Positions 11,101 to 23,800 of a stretch of DNA of 64,000 bases are shown in pieces. Position 1 is the first letter of the stretch, and every line of letters begins with the position of its first letter. The stretch comes from Solanum dulcamara (taxonomy: Eukaryota > Streptophyta > Magnoliopsida > Solanales > Solanaceae). The notes under the pieces are model-generated. The model worked only from the letters and a program-made list of their open reading frames with translations, had not been told where the DNA came from and did no database searches. Made by a program: the position numbers and the translations under genes. Location: contig NC_077242.1 in assembly GCF_947179165.1 (NCBI RefSeq), positions 27,724,097-27,788,096 on the forward strand, written 5' to 3'.

Positions 11101-14100
11101 ATCATTCGGTTTGCCCTTCATCTGTGTTATTTGATCCTTGATCTATATTATCCTGTGTGTCTACCTATTTTGCCTTTAGATATTTGACTTTTGATCGCAT
11201 GCCATTCCTGTTCATGTTTATACACCCATGGGTGAGCCCTTAGTGGTGGATCGAGTGTATCGATCATGTCTTGTCTCTTTAGCTGGGTATGATAGTTGGG
11301 TAGATATAATAATACTGACGATGGTAGAATTTGATGTGATATTGGGTATGGATTGGTTTTCTCCTTATCATGCTATTCTTGATTGTTATACTAAGACTGT
11401 GACTTTAGCGATACCTGGTGTTCCGAAGATCGAGTGGAAGGGAATTAGTGGTTCTTATCCTAGTAAGGTCATCTCCTATATGGTGCTCAGAGATTGATTG
11501 ATAGAGGGTGTATTTTCTATTTGGATTTTATTCTGGATATTATTTCTAAGTCACCTCCTATAGAGTTTATTCCCGTGGTTGAGGAGTTTGCTGATGTGTT
11601 CCTTACTGATCTTTTGGGAGTTCCTCCAGATAGAGATATTGACTTTTCTATCAATGTGGAGCTAGGCACTAAGTCTATTTCTATTGCACCTTATCGCATG
11701 GCTCTGATAGAGTTGAAGGAATTGAAGGATTAGTTGCAGGATTTGTTGAGTAAGGGGTTTATTCGCCCTAGTGTATCACCTTGGGGTGCACCAATTTTAT
11801 TTGTAAAGAAGAAAGATGGGTCTATGAGGATGTGCATCAATTATAGATAATTGAATAAGGTGAGAGTCAAGAACAAATAACCCCATCTTTGCATTGATGA
11901 CTTATTTGACCATCTTTAGGGAACGACTTTGTTCTCTAAGATTCACTTGAGATTCGGGTACCACTTGAGATTCGGGTACCACCAACTGAGGATTAGGCCA
12001 TTGGATATTCCCAAGATAGCTTTTCGGATTCGTTATGGCCACTATGAGTTTTTGGTTATGTCCTTTGGGTTGACCAACACCCCGACAGCATTTATGGAGT
12101 TGATGAATGGGGTGTTTAGGCCATATTTGGACTCCTTTATAATTATTTTCATTGAGGATATCTTGGTGTATTCTGAGACAGAGGATGATCATTCTTGTCA
12201 TTTGAGATTGCTACTTTAGAAATTGAGGGGACAAGTTATATGAAAAGTTCTCCAAATGCGAGTTTTAGCTTGATTATGTGGCATTTCTAGGACACATGGT
12301 GTCCAAGGAGGGTTAGGGTGGATCCGTCCAAGATTGAGGCAATTAGAGGCTCGACCAGTCTGACTTCTCCTATTGAGATTTGGAGTTTTATGAGTTTGGA
12401 TGGGTATTATCGACACTTCATGTAGAGATTCTCTACTATTGCGGCTCCATTGACTAGACTGACTTAGAAGGAAGTAGATTTTCATTGGTCCAATGAGTGT
12501 GAGGCAAGCTTTTAAAAGCTCAAGATCTTGTTGACTTTAGCTCCTGTCTTGACCTTGCTCGACGAGGGTGTGGACTTTACCATGAATTGTGATGCTTTCG
12601 GTGTTGGCTTAGGTGGAGTTTTAATGCAGAAAGGGAAGGTAGTTACCTATGCATCTAGACAGTTGAAAGCTTATAAGAAGAACTACCCTACCCATGACTT
12701 AAAGTTAGCAGTGGTGGCATTTGTGTTGAAGCTATGGCGTCATTACTTGTATAGTGTTCATTGTGAGGTATTCACTGATCACCAGAGTCTTCAATACATC
12801 TTTAGTCAGAAGGATCTAAACTTGAGACAACATATATGGCTTGAGCTAATGAAGGACTATGACATGACTATCTAATATCACACGGGAAAGGCCAATATGG
12901 AGGTTGATGCTTTGAGTAGGAAGGCTCCTAGTATGGGGAGTCTTGCAGCGATTAGTGTTGATAGGATGCCCTTGGCGAGAGATGTTCAGAGGTTAGCCAA
13001 CAATTTCATCTGATTGCGAGTTTCTGAGGAGAGTGGAGGCTTCATAGCTTTCATTAAGGCTCGTTACTCATTAATTGAGTAGATTTGGGAGCGACAGTTC
13101 GATGATGAAAAGCTATTTCTCATTCGATATAAGGTGTTGAGGGATGAAGTCAAGGAGGCTAGACTTGAATCAGAGGGTGTTTTGAGGATTGAGGGTAGGA
13201 TTTGTGTGCCCAAGGTGGGCGATTTATTCAGATTGATACAAGAGGGGGCTTATTGTTCTCATTATTCTATTCATCCGGGGGCGGTAAAGATGTATCATGA
13301 CCTTAGTCAGCAATATTGGTGGTGTGGGATGAAGAACGACATCGCAGAGTGTGTGTCCAAGTGTTTGACTTGTCAACAGGTCAAGTGTGAGCATCAACAA
13401 CCCATAGGTGTGTCTCAGATGATACCCATTCCAACTTAGAAGTGGGAGCAAATCACCATGGAATTTGTTGTGGTCTTGCCTCCTACCATGGGTGGTTATG
13501 ATTCTATATGGGTGGTTGTTGACAGATTGACTAAGTCTACCTATTTCATTCCAGTTCGGGTGAAGTACATAGCGAAGAAGCTGGCCCAGTTGTATAATAG
13601 TTAGATAGTTCGGCTTCATGATGTACCTGTGTCCATTGTCTCAGATCGAGGTTCGTTGTTTACCTCACACTTTTGGCAAGTACTACATCATGGATTGGGT
13701 ACTAGGCTTGATATGAGTATATCTTTTCACGCACAGACTGATGGCTAGTCTTAGCGGACGATTCAAATATTGGAAGATATGTTTCGATCTTGTGTCACTG
13801 ATTTTGGTGCTAGGTGGGATCAGCATTTTCCCTTAGCAGAGTTTGCCTACAGCAATAGTTATCATTCCAACATTCAGATGGCCCCATTTGAGGCATTAAA
13901 TGGTAGGCGGTGTTGATATCCTATTGGGTGGTTCGATTCAGCTGAGATGGACTCTTTAGACACAGACTTTCTTAGAGATTCCATGGAGCAGGTTTGGATG
14001 ATTCAGGGTAGGCTCTTGACAACCCAGAGTAGGAAAAAAACCTATGCAGATAGGAGAGTTTGACCATTGGAGTTCATAGAGGGTGACCACGTTTAGCTCC

Positions 14101-14500
14101 GAGTGTTTCCCATGAAGGGCATGAACGGTTCAAAAAGAAGGGCAAGCTTAGCCCTCGATTCATGGGCCCATTGAGATTTTGGGGAGAGTGAAAGAGGTGG
14201 ATTATAGTTTGGCCTTTCCACCTAGCTTATCAGCTGTGCATCCAGTGTTTTATGTTTCCATGCTCCGGAAGTATGTTCCGAATGAGTCTCATATGACATC
14301 TCTTAATTTGGTAGAGTTGGGTCTAGATTTGACTTTTGAGGAGGAGCCCATAGCCATTCGTGATAGACAGGTCCATAAGTTCAGGGCCAAGGAGATAGCT
14401 TCAGTAGAGGTACAATGGAGGCACTATTTAGTCGGAGATATGAGTTGAGAGTCGGAGGATGACATGCGTGCCCGATATCCCTATTTTTTCGAGGCTTTAG
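11100..14500 (+). pseudogene. pol: Gypsy-1 pol remnant
   Basis: The protease tail is at 11228-11497 (VEFDVILGMDW). Reverse transcriptase runs from about 11730 to 12480; [20 protein letters not shown] precedes [15 protein letters not shown] and the catalytic box reads FIEDILVYS, with the first aspartate of the usual FIDD changed to glutamate. RNase H is at 12528-12875. Integrase spans 13134 to about 14100, with a zinc-finger YSIHPGAVKMYHD...CLTCQQVK; the catalytic glutamate position is a stop codon (DG.S.RTIQ near 13740-13760). A chromodomain-like tail is at 14179-14490. Stops, frameshifts and an 18-bp duplication at 11945-11980 are present. Confidence 0.85.
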
Positions 14501-14554
14501 GTACTTTATTTTACTTTATTTTTGAGGACTAATATAATTTTTAGTGATGAATGA

Positions 14555-17028
14555 TGTAATGACCCTGAAGTCCTCTTTTGGTAAATTTAATAAAATGATT
14601 GTTTTACCCCTCCCGGTAGTTTCTCTTAGTCATATTTGATTGATATCCAATGTCGACTTCGTGGTTTTTTTTGAAAAGTTGAGATTTTTGGTAAACCTTG
14701 AGTTTTAGAGGTTTAATTGGCTCAAAAGTGGTATTAGAGGTCATTCAAAGTTTTGGGCCTCAGAAATTTCGTCGATTCCATCAGTTTCAAAGTGTTGGAA
14801 TTGGTTTAGGAGAGTTGATAGAATCAGATTTGAGATTATATCGTGGATTTGAGGTGTTGAGTTAGAAATCTTTGAGTTTTTATCCATAGAGTTGACTTTG
14901 ATTAAGATTCGATGATCAGATGCTTGAAATTGAATTTCGTCAGCTTCTTTAGATTCGGGGGATGATTTAAGGTATAGGAAGAGTTCTTGTGTATTTTTCT
15001 GAAGCTCCGAGGACGTTTTGGTCTTTTGAGGCATAAATTTAGTTTAGTTGTGACTTTTTGGATTCTGGGTCAAATAGACCTCAAAATTAAATTTCGACGG
15101 TTCCGTTGAATCCAAAACGTCAAATTTAGTAGGTTTGCGTATATAGTTTGTGTATGGGATTTTGAACGAATCTCAAGGGTCGATTTTGTGACATTGAGAC
15201 TTGTAGGTTTTTGCTAAACTCTGAGGTTGTGGTGCCTTCGCGATCGCGAAGGGCCTGTCGCTTTTACGATGTTCGCTTAGGCGAAGGTCCCTCCCTTTCG
15301 TGAAGGGGAAAACTTATCGTGGTTCGCAAAAGCGACACCCGTAGGGGTTTTGGCTGGGGTTTATGCAATTTTTCACCATTCTCAAACTTGAAAAGCTTGG
15401 GTAGGCGATTTGGGAGAGGATTTTTTCACGGAACCTATTAGGTAAGTGATCTTGACCCCTAATTTTTATAACCCATTACTTAATTGTGAATTTTAATATG
15501 GAAATTGATGGTTTCAATTGGTGAAAATGGCCCCTTTTCAAAAACTTTGAGAAATTATTCAAATGATGATTGTGACCTGATTTGAGCTTTTTTTTCGAAA
15601 CGCTTTTCATCAATGAGTTCCTAATGCTTGTAGGAACGTTTCCATGTAAAAATTCCTGAATTTAGACCCCTATTTTTGGAATCGAAATTTGAGCCTTTTG
15701 ACCCCCTTTTTCCCGAATTCGCATTTTTAGTGTCGTTGGACTTGGTTTCTGACTAATAAATACTATTTGAATAGATTGTGGTGATTCAAAGTATATTTTG
15801 AAGGAGAAGGCTCACGTTGATTGATTAATTACAATTTAGCCAAGGCAAGTGGACTCTTAAAATTCCGTGAATCTTTTAGAATCCCAAACTTTCCTTATTG
15901 TGTGTATTGGGAAGTAATGGGGATGAAGTTACGGGTTGAATTATGATATGAACTAATCTAAATCTATTGACGGGGCTAATCAAAGATGATATGTGTTTAT
16001 TGTAGATATTTGAGTATTACATGTCATGATCTAGATATATATGTGTAATTGATGAAATACTTTGATAGTCTAATTATGATTATGGATTGTTTGACTTGAT
16101 ATATTCCTCATCACTTGTGTGAGCATGCTGATTGCATTTGTTCTAAAATAGTGTGATGAGATGCACATGATTATGATGTCGATGTCATTTTTGGTGAGAT
16201 ATTGATAGACCGAGATCATTTTTGGCAAGATATTATTAGGCCAAGGTCATTTCCAGTGAGATTGTGAGGCTGAGGTCATTTCTGGCAAGAGATTATAATG
16301 TAGAGATCATTTTTGGTGATATATTAGAATGTTGAGGTCATTTTCGGTGAGATTATGATGTCGAGGTCTTTACCAGCGATTGCACACATGCATGATCATC
16401 GAGTGTGCATATATATTTTCTGCATATCTGTGTGATAGACTTGATGCTTATATGTGTTTTGTGACTACTTGTACATTATATCTTGTGATATTGAGCTATG
16501 ATCTGAACTTTATTAAACTGTTTAGCATGAACTGTTAGATCGGGCTGATTTCTGTACCGATTGTAGTTATGGAGGTTCGGCTAGGTTAGAAAGGAGTTTT
16601 TACTTAGTTTTGTTAGTTAGCTTGCTGAGTACTGTGTTGTTTCGTACTCACCCCTTGCTTCTACACTTATGTGGGTTCTGAGCCTGGACTTTGATCACCG
16701 TCTTTCTGATCATCTGAGGCTTCCAGGAGTTCGGGAGAGGCAACTATTTTCATCCAGCGGACTCTCTGATTCCTGTGTTTTTATGTTTTACTCTATTTGA
16801 GGGTCAATGACATATTGAGACTTGTATTTTTATTTCGATTTAGTTTTAGTGGCTTGTACATGTGATAACTAGTCTTTGGGGGTTATTTAAGTTGTAAGAC
16901 TTTCATTTTTTTTATTACTTGCCTATTTAGATTGTTTTTCGCTTTATTTTCATTAAATATTGGATTTTAGGCTGACTTGTTAGGTGAGAAAGGACAGGTG
17001 CCATCACAACCAGATTCGAGTCATGTTA
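14555..17028 (+). repeat. Gypsy-1 3' LTR
   Basis: Begins TGTAATGACCC; about 2.47 kb. It matches 6785-9428 along its length but lacks a roughly 50-bp block of the CG-rich word region and has about two fewer minisatellite units. It holds an 18-bp perfect palindrome at 15235-15252. The expected polypurine tract just upstream is no longer recognisable (GTGATGAATGA). Confidence 0.85.
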
Positions 17029-18913
17029 AATTTAAGGTGTAGAAACAATAATAATCATAATGCATAATTATATAGAACTCAATGAACAAAGAAATTACTC
17101 ATTTGGAATTCAAATAAACTAGGTCTAAAACTCAACTCAACTCTTTGACAATAGAATTTAGATGTAGGGCGCATGGATGAACTTATTCCAATGCTACGAT
17201 CTTACATACCTGGAAGATTGATATTACAATCGGAAATGAAAAAATACTAGCTTTCTTGGAGGAAACCTTTGATCTTGGAACCTTGATGCTTGATCTTGAG
17301 AAAAATAAACTCTTTTATGAATTTCTTAGAGTGGAAGGACTTGGAAATTTTTTAGGTGAAGGGTTTCTCTTTGATTCTTAAATTTTTGACTTGAAAGCTT
17401 TAGGGCTCTTATTGAAGAAGAGGAATCCTGGTTAGTTTTTGAGAGAGTTTCTTGAAACTAGATTGTTTAAATTAATGATTATGAGAGAAAAACTAGTTAG
17501 TAGAATGATATATTTCTTCAAAACACCCAATAACGATTTAGAATAGGGTTAAAAAGCTTTAGAAAGGACCAAATTAACCCTGGGACACATGCAGGAAGTC
17601 GCTAAAAAGAATTTGCAGCAAGCCTTCATAGCCCGTGAAGGTCTTCACGGCCCGTGGTGGTGGTCATGAACATGCGACTGCCTGATAGGGCTTTACTAAA
17701 ACAGGCATAACATTTTACTCCAAACTCCGAATGAGGCAAATCTGGTGGCATTGGAAAGAGGATCAATGACCTTTAATTTGATAGGTGACGTGCTACCTAA
17801 TTCTTTATATTATAGGAGATAGATTCTTTGAAGTTATATCGAAATTTAATCGGTAAGGAAGTTTTCAACTCAACTTTGTGCTAAAGAATTCTTGTGACCC
17901 CAATTCACATCAAATATACTTCAAACACTTAGGAATTGATCCTAACACATATATACAATTAAAAATTATCGGATTCGGACCTATACGCATATGAAGAATA
18001 GTTCGGATATTAGTTTAGAAATATTTGGGGTGTTATAATATTCCCTCTTGTTCACTCAAAGTCTCTCAATTCATCTTCTCCAATTCTCCCTCAAGTTCAA
18101 CGAAGAAAAGCTAGGATTTCAAGGTCAAGTTCAAATCTTCATTGTTAGAGCTTGATTTTAGGGCTTTGATGACCAAGGTATGTGGGAATTCACCAATGGA
18201 TTCCTTTCATCCATTAGGTCCCAAAAGAATCTCAAACCTTCAAGTTCTATTGCACCTAACTTCAATGAGGTTTTATTCAAATCTCCATCTGTCCTTTTCA
18301 TTTTGATTCAATTGATGTTATTCTATTTTAAATGCACGACTTTACTAATACATTGACCTTATCTCATTATTTATGATGTACTTTCAAGCTTTCCAAGGAT
18401 TTTGGTCATACATTATTATGATATCATGTTTTACGTTATATATACTTCTCACTTACTTAGTACATTTCATATACTAACGCATACTTTTACCTATATTATT
18501 TTATAATATAGGTCACGACGCTCCTACCCATTCTGTGGCTAGTATAGGTTCCATTCAGAGTTGCTTATTTCGGTGAGTCCTCATATTTCAAGGGCGCAAT
18601 TACTATGTCGTTTCTTTACTTTGAGACTATTACACTCTCTTATGTTTTGGATGAGATAGGGCTTGTCCTACGCCCCGTCTATGTTAGTAGAGGCATTGTC
18701 GGACTAGACTAGTATGCTTATGTTCATTTTATACGTTATATGTTGAATTCTCTTTTATCGAAATTTCTACATTTGACACTTATCTTCCGCATTTAAGTTT
18801 ATTTTTGATTTCATGTTATATTATGTCATGATATATATGATAAGAGGCTTGTTTAGGGTTTCTCGAGATCCTAGTCATCGTGTCACATCTAGGGACTAGC
18901 TTGGGTCATGACA

Positions 18914-18918
18914 TAGAC
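18914..18918. repeat. Target-site duplication TAGAC, right copy
   Basis: Pairs with 3224-3228 around LTR-C. Confidence 0.85.
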
Positions 18919-19154
18919 ATTCAAGGGGGAGTGTCATAAATATATTTGTATTATAGTGAATGTCTATTATGTGGATTCCTATGGAGAAAAGATAAGAATT
19001 CTACTTAGGGACCAAGTCAGTTTTTCCCGATACATAAAGGAGTTTTCCTTCATTGTAATTGCTCAATTTGTCATTCTCTAACATTCAAGAGGAATAAGAT
19101 TTTTTCTCTCTTCTTCCTACTTTCTCCTTCTTCTTATTTTATTGTTCCATAACA
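18919..19154 (+). mobile_element. Polypurine tract and 3' LTR of the old copia element
   Basis: ATTCAAGGGGGAG (18919-18931) is a polypurine tract like that of the young copia (minus strand, CCAAGGGGGAG). It is followed by an LTR of about 223 bp, TGTCATAAAT...CCATAACA (18932-19154), close in size to the 235-bp LTRs of the young element and sharing ATTATAGTG.ATGTCT wording. This is the severed end of the pseudogene at 1021-3228. Confidence 0.75.
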
Positions 19155-19165
19155 CTTATTAAATA

Positions 19166-19416
19166 CTCCCTCTATTTATATTTACTTGTTACTGAATTTT
19201 TATCATTATTTATTACTTTCAACATATCAAGAAAAAATAATTATTTTTTTTCATGTTTTTCTCTTAACATTAATTACATATTCTTCAAATCATTTTTTAA
19301 GACTTAATACTAAACATCAATTAATAGGAATAATGTGATAAAATAACCATATCAATCATTAATTTTTTTAATGAAAGTGCCAAATCTAAATAGAATAAGT
19401 AAAAATAAACAGAGGG
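19166..19416. mobile_element. Stowaway-like MITE
   Basis: The 251-bp AT-rich element has inverted ends: CTCCCTCTATTTATATTTACT at the left and, read in reverse, CCCTCTGTTTATTTTTACT at the right. CTCCCTC is the hallmark Stowaway start. Flanks are TA on the left and TG on the right (TA expected). No coding capacity. Confidence 0.75.
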
Positions 19417-19525
19417 TGTTGTAGAAAAATCATTTGAATTTAGTTCAATTTAGGAAGTACGTTAGTTTGAATTAATTTAGATTATGATTAGTGGATTGAT
19501 AAGATGATTTGGTAGAGAACTGTTA

Positions 19526-20235
19526 GAGTCTGTTTTACATTGTTATTAGGCTAAAAATAATTATTTTTAAAAAAAAATATTTTTTTGAAAAATTAAGGTG
19601 TCCGGCCAATCAGTAAAATTATTTTTAAATGAAAGCAGAAGCAGTTTTTTTGAGGTTGGAAAGATGCTAAAAATTAATGCTTTTTCCAAAAAGCAGAAAC
19701 ATAAAATTATTTTTTTCAAGACGAAAATATCTCTGCCATATATACATATTTGTCAATATATTCCTTATATTTATTTATTTTTGTGGTGAATTTTTTGTAT
19801 ATAGTGATTTAATTTGTGGAATGATTTTAAATTTATTTTGCTCGATATTTTAAATTATATTTAAATCGTCATGTTAATATTATATCTATATTTTTAATTT
19901 AATTTTATTTATCATGTATAATGTTGAATAAAAATTTGAATATGTACATTTTAATTTAATAAAAATAATTTAAATTTTTTTATTGTTATTTAAAATAATT
20001 TTTATCTATAAATCTTAATATTGAAAGTGCATTGATACTTGTCATTTTTCGTAATTTGACTCTCAAAGCACTTTTTAGAAAAGATTAGAGAAACACAATC
20101 TACTTATCAAAATCACTTTTCAAATGAATTAGCCAAAAACAAATTATTATTTTTTAAAAGCACTTTTCTGAAAAATTATTTTAAAAAAATACTTTTAAAA
20201 ATAAGCAATTTTTAACTGTAATGCCAAACATACTC
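19526..20235. mobile_element. Tourist-like (PIF/Harbinger) MITE
   Basis: About 710 bp, flanked by TTA on both sides (19523-19525 and 20236-20238), the PIF/Harbinger target. Ends are inverted: GAGTCTGTTTTACATTG on the left, and GAGTATGTTTGGCATTAC on the right read in reverse; both continue into AAAAAT.A...ATTTTT. The interior is AT-rich and noncoding; the short open frame at 19598-19789 has no recognisable domain. Confidence 0.65.
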
Positions 20236-20330
20236 TTAATAATGATTAGCTTTCGTAGTTGATACAGTGGATTTGGAAATGTCATAAAACACTTTTATAT
20301 CTTGTACTCAGTACTCCAATTATATATAAG

Positions 20331-20565
20331 TGTTTTAAATATACTACCTTGAACAAAATAAGGAAGAGAAAATAAGGGAAAGAGAGAGAAGGATAAATTG
20401 AAAGGATAATTGCCGTGTATTATTTTTCTGTCTATCCATAATTCTTCACATCTTGCCTATATTTATAGGCATATAAAGAAGTAAATACCAAGTGGGCAAG
20501 TTGCCCACTTTGAGTGGGGCCCCACTTGGGATTAAGACATTCACCATATCCACTATAATTTAACA
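20331..20565 (-). repeat. Young copia 3' LTR
   Basis: TGTTTTAAAT...TATAATTTAACA on the plus strand, 235 bp. It differs from 25548-25782 at two sites: ATTATTTTTC versus ATTGTTTTTC, and ACATTCACC versus ACATCCACC. Confidence 0.95.
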
Positions 20566-20582
20566 CTCCCCCTTGGATGTCT
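20566..20582 (-). other. Polypurine tract of the young copia
   Basis: The plus strand reads CTCCCCCTTGGATGTCT, that is AGACATCCAAGGGGGAG on the coding strand, directly against the 3' LTR. It would prime plus-strand DNA synthesis. Confidence 0.9.
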
Positions 20583-20832
20583 AAAAAAAATTCTAGTGAA
20601 AGAACAATATATACAGAGTTATTCTGAACACCTATAGACGATGTGCCTCATTAAAATCTTACTAGGAAAAACTCAGTGGGAAAAAGCCTAGTGAAGGAAA
20701 AAGAGTACACATATCTGGTAATACGCCTTGAGTGCTGCCTCATTAAAAACCTTAGCAGGAAAACCCAGTGGGACAAAACCTTGGTTAAGGAAAAAAGAGT
20801 GCAACGCGTATTTACTCCCCCTGATGAAAGCT
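20583..20832 (-). other. Copia 3' untranslated region with an internal repeat
   Basis: Between the end of RNase H and the polypurine tract, two related segments occur (about 20645-20700 and 20735-20805), each with GCCTCATTAAAA, TAG.A.GAAAAAC.CAGTGGGA and AAGGAAAAA.GAGT. The same segment is recognisable in the old copia at 3030-3210, so it is a family feature. Confidence 0.65.
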
Positions 20833-23800
20833 TCATTTGATATTTTGGAGACGGCGCATTCCAACTTTATATCTTAATTTCTCAAAAGTTGATGTTGGTA
20901 ATGCCTTTGTGAATAAATCTGCAAGATTATCACTTGAACGAACTTGTTGTACATCAATTTCACCATTCTTCTGAAGATCGTGTGTGAAAAATAATTTTGG
21001 TGAAATATGTTTCGTTCTGTCTCCTTTTATGAAACCACCTTTCAATTGATCTATGCACGCGGCATTGTCTTCGAATATAATTGTGGGTATTTTAACATTA
21101 TTTTCTAGATCACATCTTTCTTTGATGAACTGTATCATCGATCTCAATCACACACATTCTCTACTTGCTTCATGAATTGCTATTATTTCAGCATGATTTG
21201 AAGAAGTAGCAACAATGGACTGTTTTGTAGATCGCCATGATATAGCAGTCCCTCCGTGTGTAAACAGATAACCTGTCTGAGATCGAGCTTTATGTGGGTT
21301 TGATAAATAACCTGCATCTGCATAACCAATAAGGTCTGCGCAACCTTTGTTAGTATAAAACAAACCCATATCAATAGTACCCTTCAGGTATCGCAAAATA
21401 TGTTTGATACCGTTCCAATGCCTTCGCGTTGGGGATGAACTATACCTTGCTAGCAAATTAACAGAAAATGTTATGTCAGGTCTAGTTGCGTTAGCAAGGT
21501 ACATAAGTGCACCAATAGCACTGAGATATGGTACTTCAGGACCAAGAATTTCTTCATCCTCTTCTGGAGGTCGAAATGGATCCTTTTCCACTTCAAGTGA
21601 TCGAACAACCATTGGAGTACTTAATGGATGTGCTTTGTCCATGTAAAATCTTTTTAAGATTTTTTCAGTGTAGGCAGATTGATGGACAAAAACCCCGTCT
21701 GCTAAATGTTCAATTTGCAGACCTAGACAAAGTTTTGTCTTTCCAAGGTCTTTCATTTCAAATTCTTTCTTTAGATATTCAATTTCCTTTTGGACCTCTT
21801 CAGGGGTTCCAATGAGATTTATATCATCAACATAAACGGCGAGTATAACAAATTCTGATTCCGTTTTCTTAATAAAAACACATGGACAAATGACATCATT
21901 TATATAACCTTCATTTATTAAGTACTCACTAAGGCGATTATACCACATACGCCCTGATTGTTTCAGACCATATAATGATCTTTGTAGTTTTATTGAGTAC
22001 ATCTCTCGAGACTTATTACACGCTTCAAGCAATTTTAATCCTTCTGGAATTTTCATGTAAATTTCATTATCAAGTGAACCATAAAGGTAGGCTGTAACTA
22101 CATCCATTAGATGTATATCAAGATTTCTATGTACAGCTAGACTGATGAGATATCGAAATGTTATTTCATCCATAACCGGTGAATATGTTTCTTCATAGTT
22201 GACTCCGGGTCTTTGAGAGAATCCTTGTGCAACAAGGCGTGCCTTATATCTTACAATTTCATTTCTCTCATTTCGTTTTCTAACAAAAACCCATTTATAG
22301 CCAACTGGTTTTACACCTTCAGGGGTTTGGACTACAGGTCCAAAAATCTCACGTTTAGCAAGTGAGTCTAATTCTGATTGAATTGCCTTTTGCCATTCTG
22401 GCCAATCACATCTACGTCGACATTCTTCGACGGATTTAGGCTCAAGATTTTCACTATCTTGCATGAGGTTAAGTGCAACATTATATGCAAAAACATTATC
22501 AACCGTGATTTTAGATCGATCTAAATTTATCTCATCACCGAAAGAATTTATTAAAAGTTCTTCATTTACTTGAGTCTCGGGTTCACTGATTTCTTCAGGA
22601 ATATCAGGATTACTCAAATCTTGACCTTCTTCAGGAGGTTCTATTGTAGTATCATCTTTATTATTTTTCACGCTTCTTTTTCTAGGATTTTTATCCTTTG
22701 AACCCAACGGTCTACCACGCTTCTGGCGTGTTTGGGATTCAGAAGCTATGATACTTGTAGATGGTCCTTTTGGGACATCAATCCGGATAGGTACATTCAC
22801 TGCAGGGATATGTGACTTAGTTATCCGTTTTAAATCAGTAAATGCATCTGGCATTTGATTTGCTATTTTCTGCAAGTGGATGATCTTCTGGACATCCTGT
22901 TCACATGTGCGGGTACGTGGATCAAAATGTGATAGTGATGAAACTTTCCACGCAATTTCTTTTTCTTTTTTGGGTTCCTTTTTCTCTCCCCCTAATGGCA
23001 GGAAAATTGTTTCATCAAACCGACAATCTGCAAATCGAGCAGTGAATAAGTCTCCAGTCAACGGTTCAAGGTATCGAATTATGGAGGGTGAGTCAAACCC
23101 AACATATATGCCCAACCTTCGTTGAGGGCCCATTTTTGTACGTTGTGGTGGTGCTACAGGCACATATACCGTACAACCAAAAATTCTTAAATAGGCTATA
23201 TTTGGTTCATGACCAAATACTAATTGCGATGGAGAGTATTTATTATAATGTGTCGGTCTGAGACGGACAAGTGCTGCTGCATGTAAGATAGCATGACCCC
23301 AAACAGTAATTGGTAATTTTGTTTTCATTAGTAGAGGTCTTGCTATCAATTGTAGGCGCTTTATAAATGACTCTGCAAGGCCATTTTGAGTATGAACATG
23401 AGCAACAGGATGTTCAATTTTTATCCCAATTGATAAGCAATAATCATTAAATGCTTGGGATGTAAATTCTCCAGCATTATCAAGGCGAATGGCCTTAATT
23501 GGATAATCTGGGAATTGCGCTCTCAATCTTATTATTTGTGCTAACAACTTCGCAAACGCCAGGTTGCGAGATGATAACAGGCACACATGAGACCATCTAG
23601 ATGATGCATCTATTAGGACCATAAAATATCTAAACAACCCACTAGGTGGATGAATAGGACCACATATATCTCCATGTATACGCTCTAAAAATCCAGGAGA
23701 TTCGATGCCGATCTTCAGGGTCGATGGTCTGGCAATTAATTTGCCTTGATAACAAGCAGCACATGAAAATTCATTATTTGTAAGAATCTTCTGGTTCTTT

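Larger units (their letters stand above)
6785..17028 (+). mobile_element. Gypsy-1: decayed full-length Ty3/gypsy chromovirus
   Basis: A 10.2-kb element with two long LTRs, gag, protease, reverse transcriptase, RNase H, integrase and a C-terminal chromodomain-like segment in the order typical of Ty3/gypsy. The chromodomain-like end and LTR style suggest the Tekay/Del group. AATTC at 6780-6784 and AATTT at 17029-17033 form a TSD with one mismatch. LTRs differ by many substitutions and several indels and every domain carries stops, so the insertion is old and the element cannot be autonomous. Confidence 0.85.
5500..18037 (-). mobile_element. Gypsy-type solo LTR on the minus strand, split by gypsy-1
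   Basis: On the plus strand it begins TGTCATGCCTCGAAGG and ends ATTTGGGGTGTTATA, so read on the minus strand it starts TATAACACCCC and ends GGCATGACA, a gypsy LTR shape with TG decayed to TA. ATATT at 5495-5499 and at 18038-18042 is a perfect TSD. Its own sequence is 5500-6784 plus 17029-18037, about 2.3 kb. It carries no coding sequence and no primer-binding site, hence a solo LTR made by recombination. It is related to the LTR at 46953-49963, sharing the motif order at the 3' end (TTGGTCTCAAGCGAACC versus CTGGCTCGAGCGAATCG). Confidence 0.8.
3229..18913 (+). mobile_element. Gypsy-type solo LTR (LTR-C), interrupted by a nested insertion
   Basis: The LTR starts TATAAGACCCCGGAAG, a decayed form of the TGTAAGACCC start of LTR-B, and ends GGGTCATGACA at 18913. 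Its own sequence is 3229-5499 plus about 18043-18913. The two halves join into one segment homologous to LTR-A on the minus strand: the stretch with AAGGGTATTTTGGATC and ACTACGTCGGTTTAGACC (5397-5460) runs on into the segment with AAGGTATGTGGGAATTCA (from 18043). The R-like part at 18480-18700 matches minus-strand copies at about 50170-50310 and 58430-58560. TSD TAGAC is perfect. No coding sequence is attached. It is unusually long (about 3.1 kb), so 3700-5390 may contain a further insertion. Confidence 0.75.
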
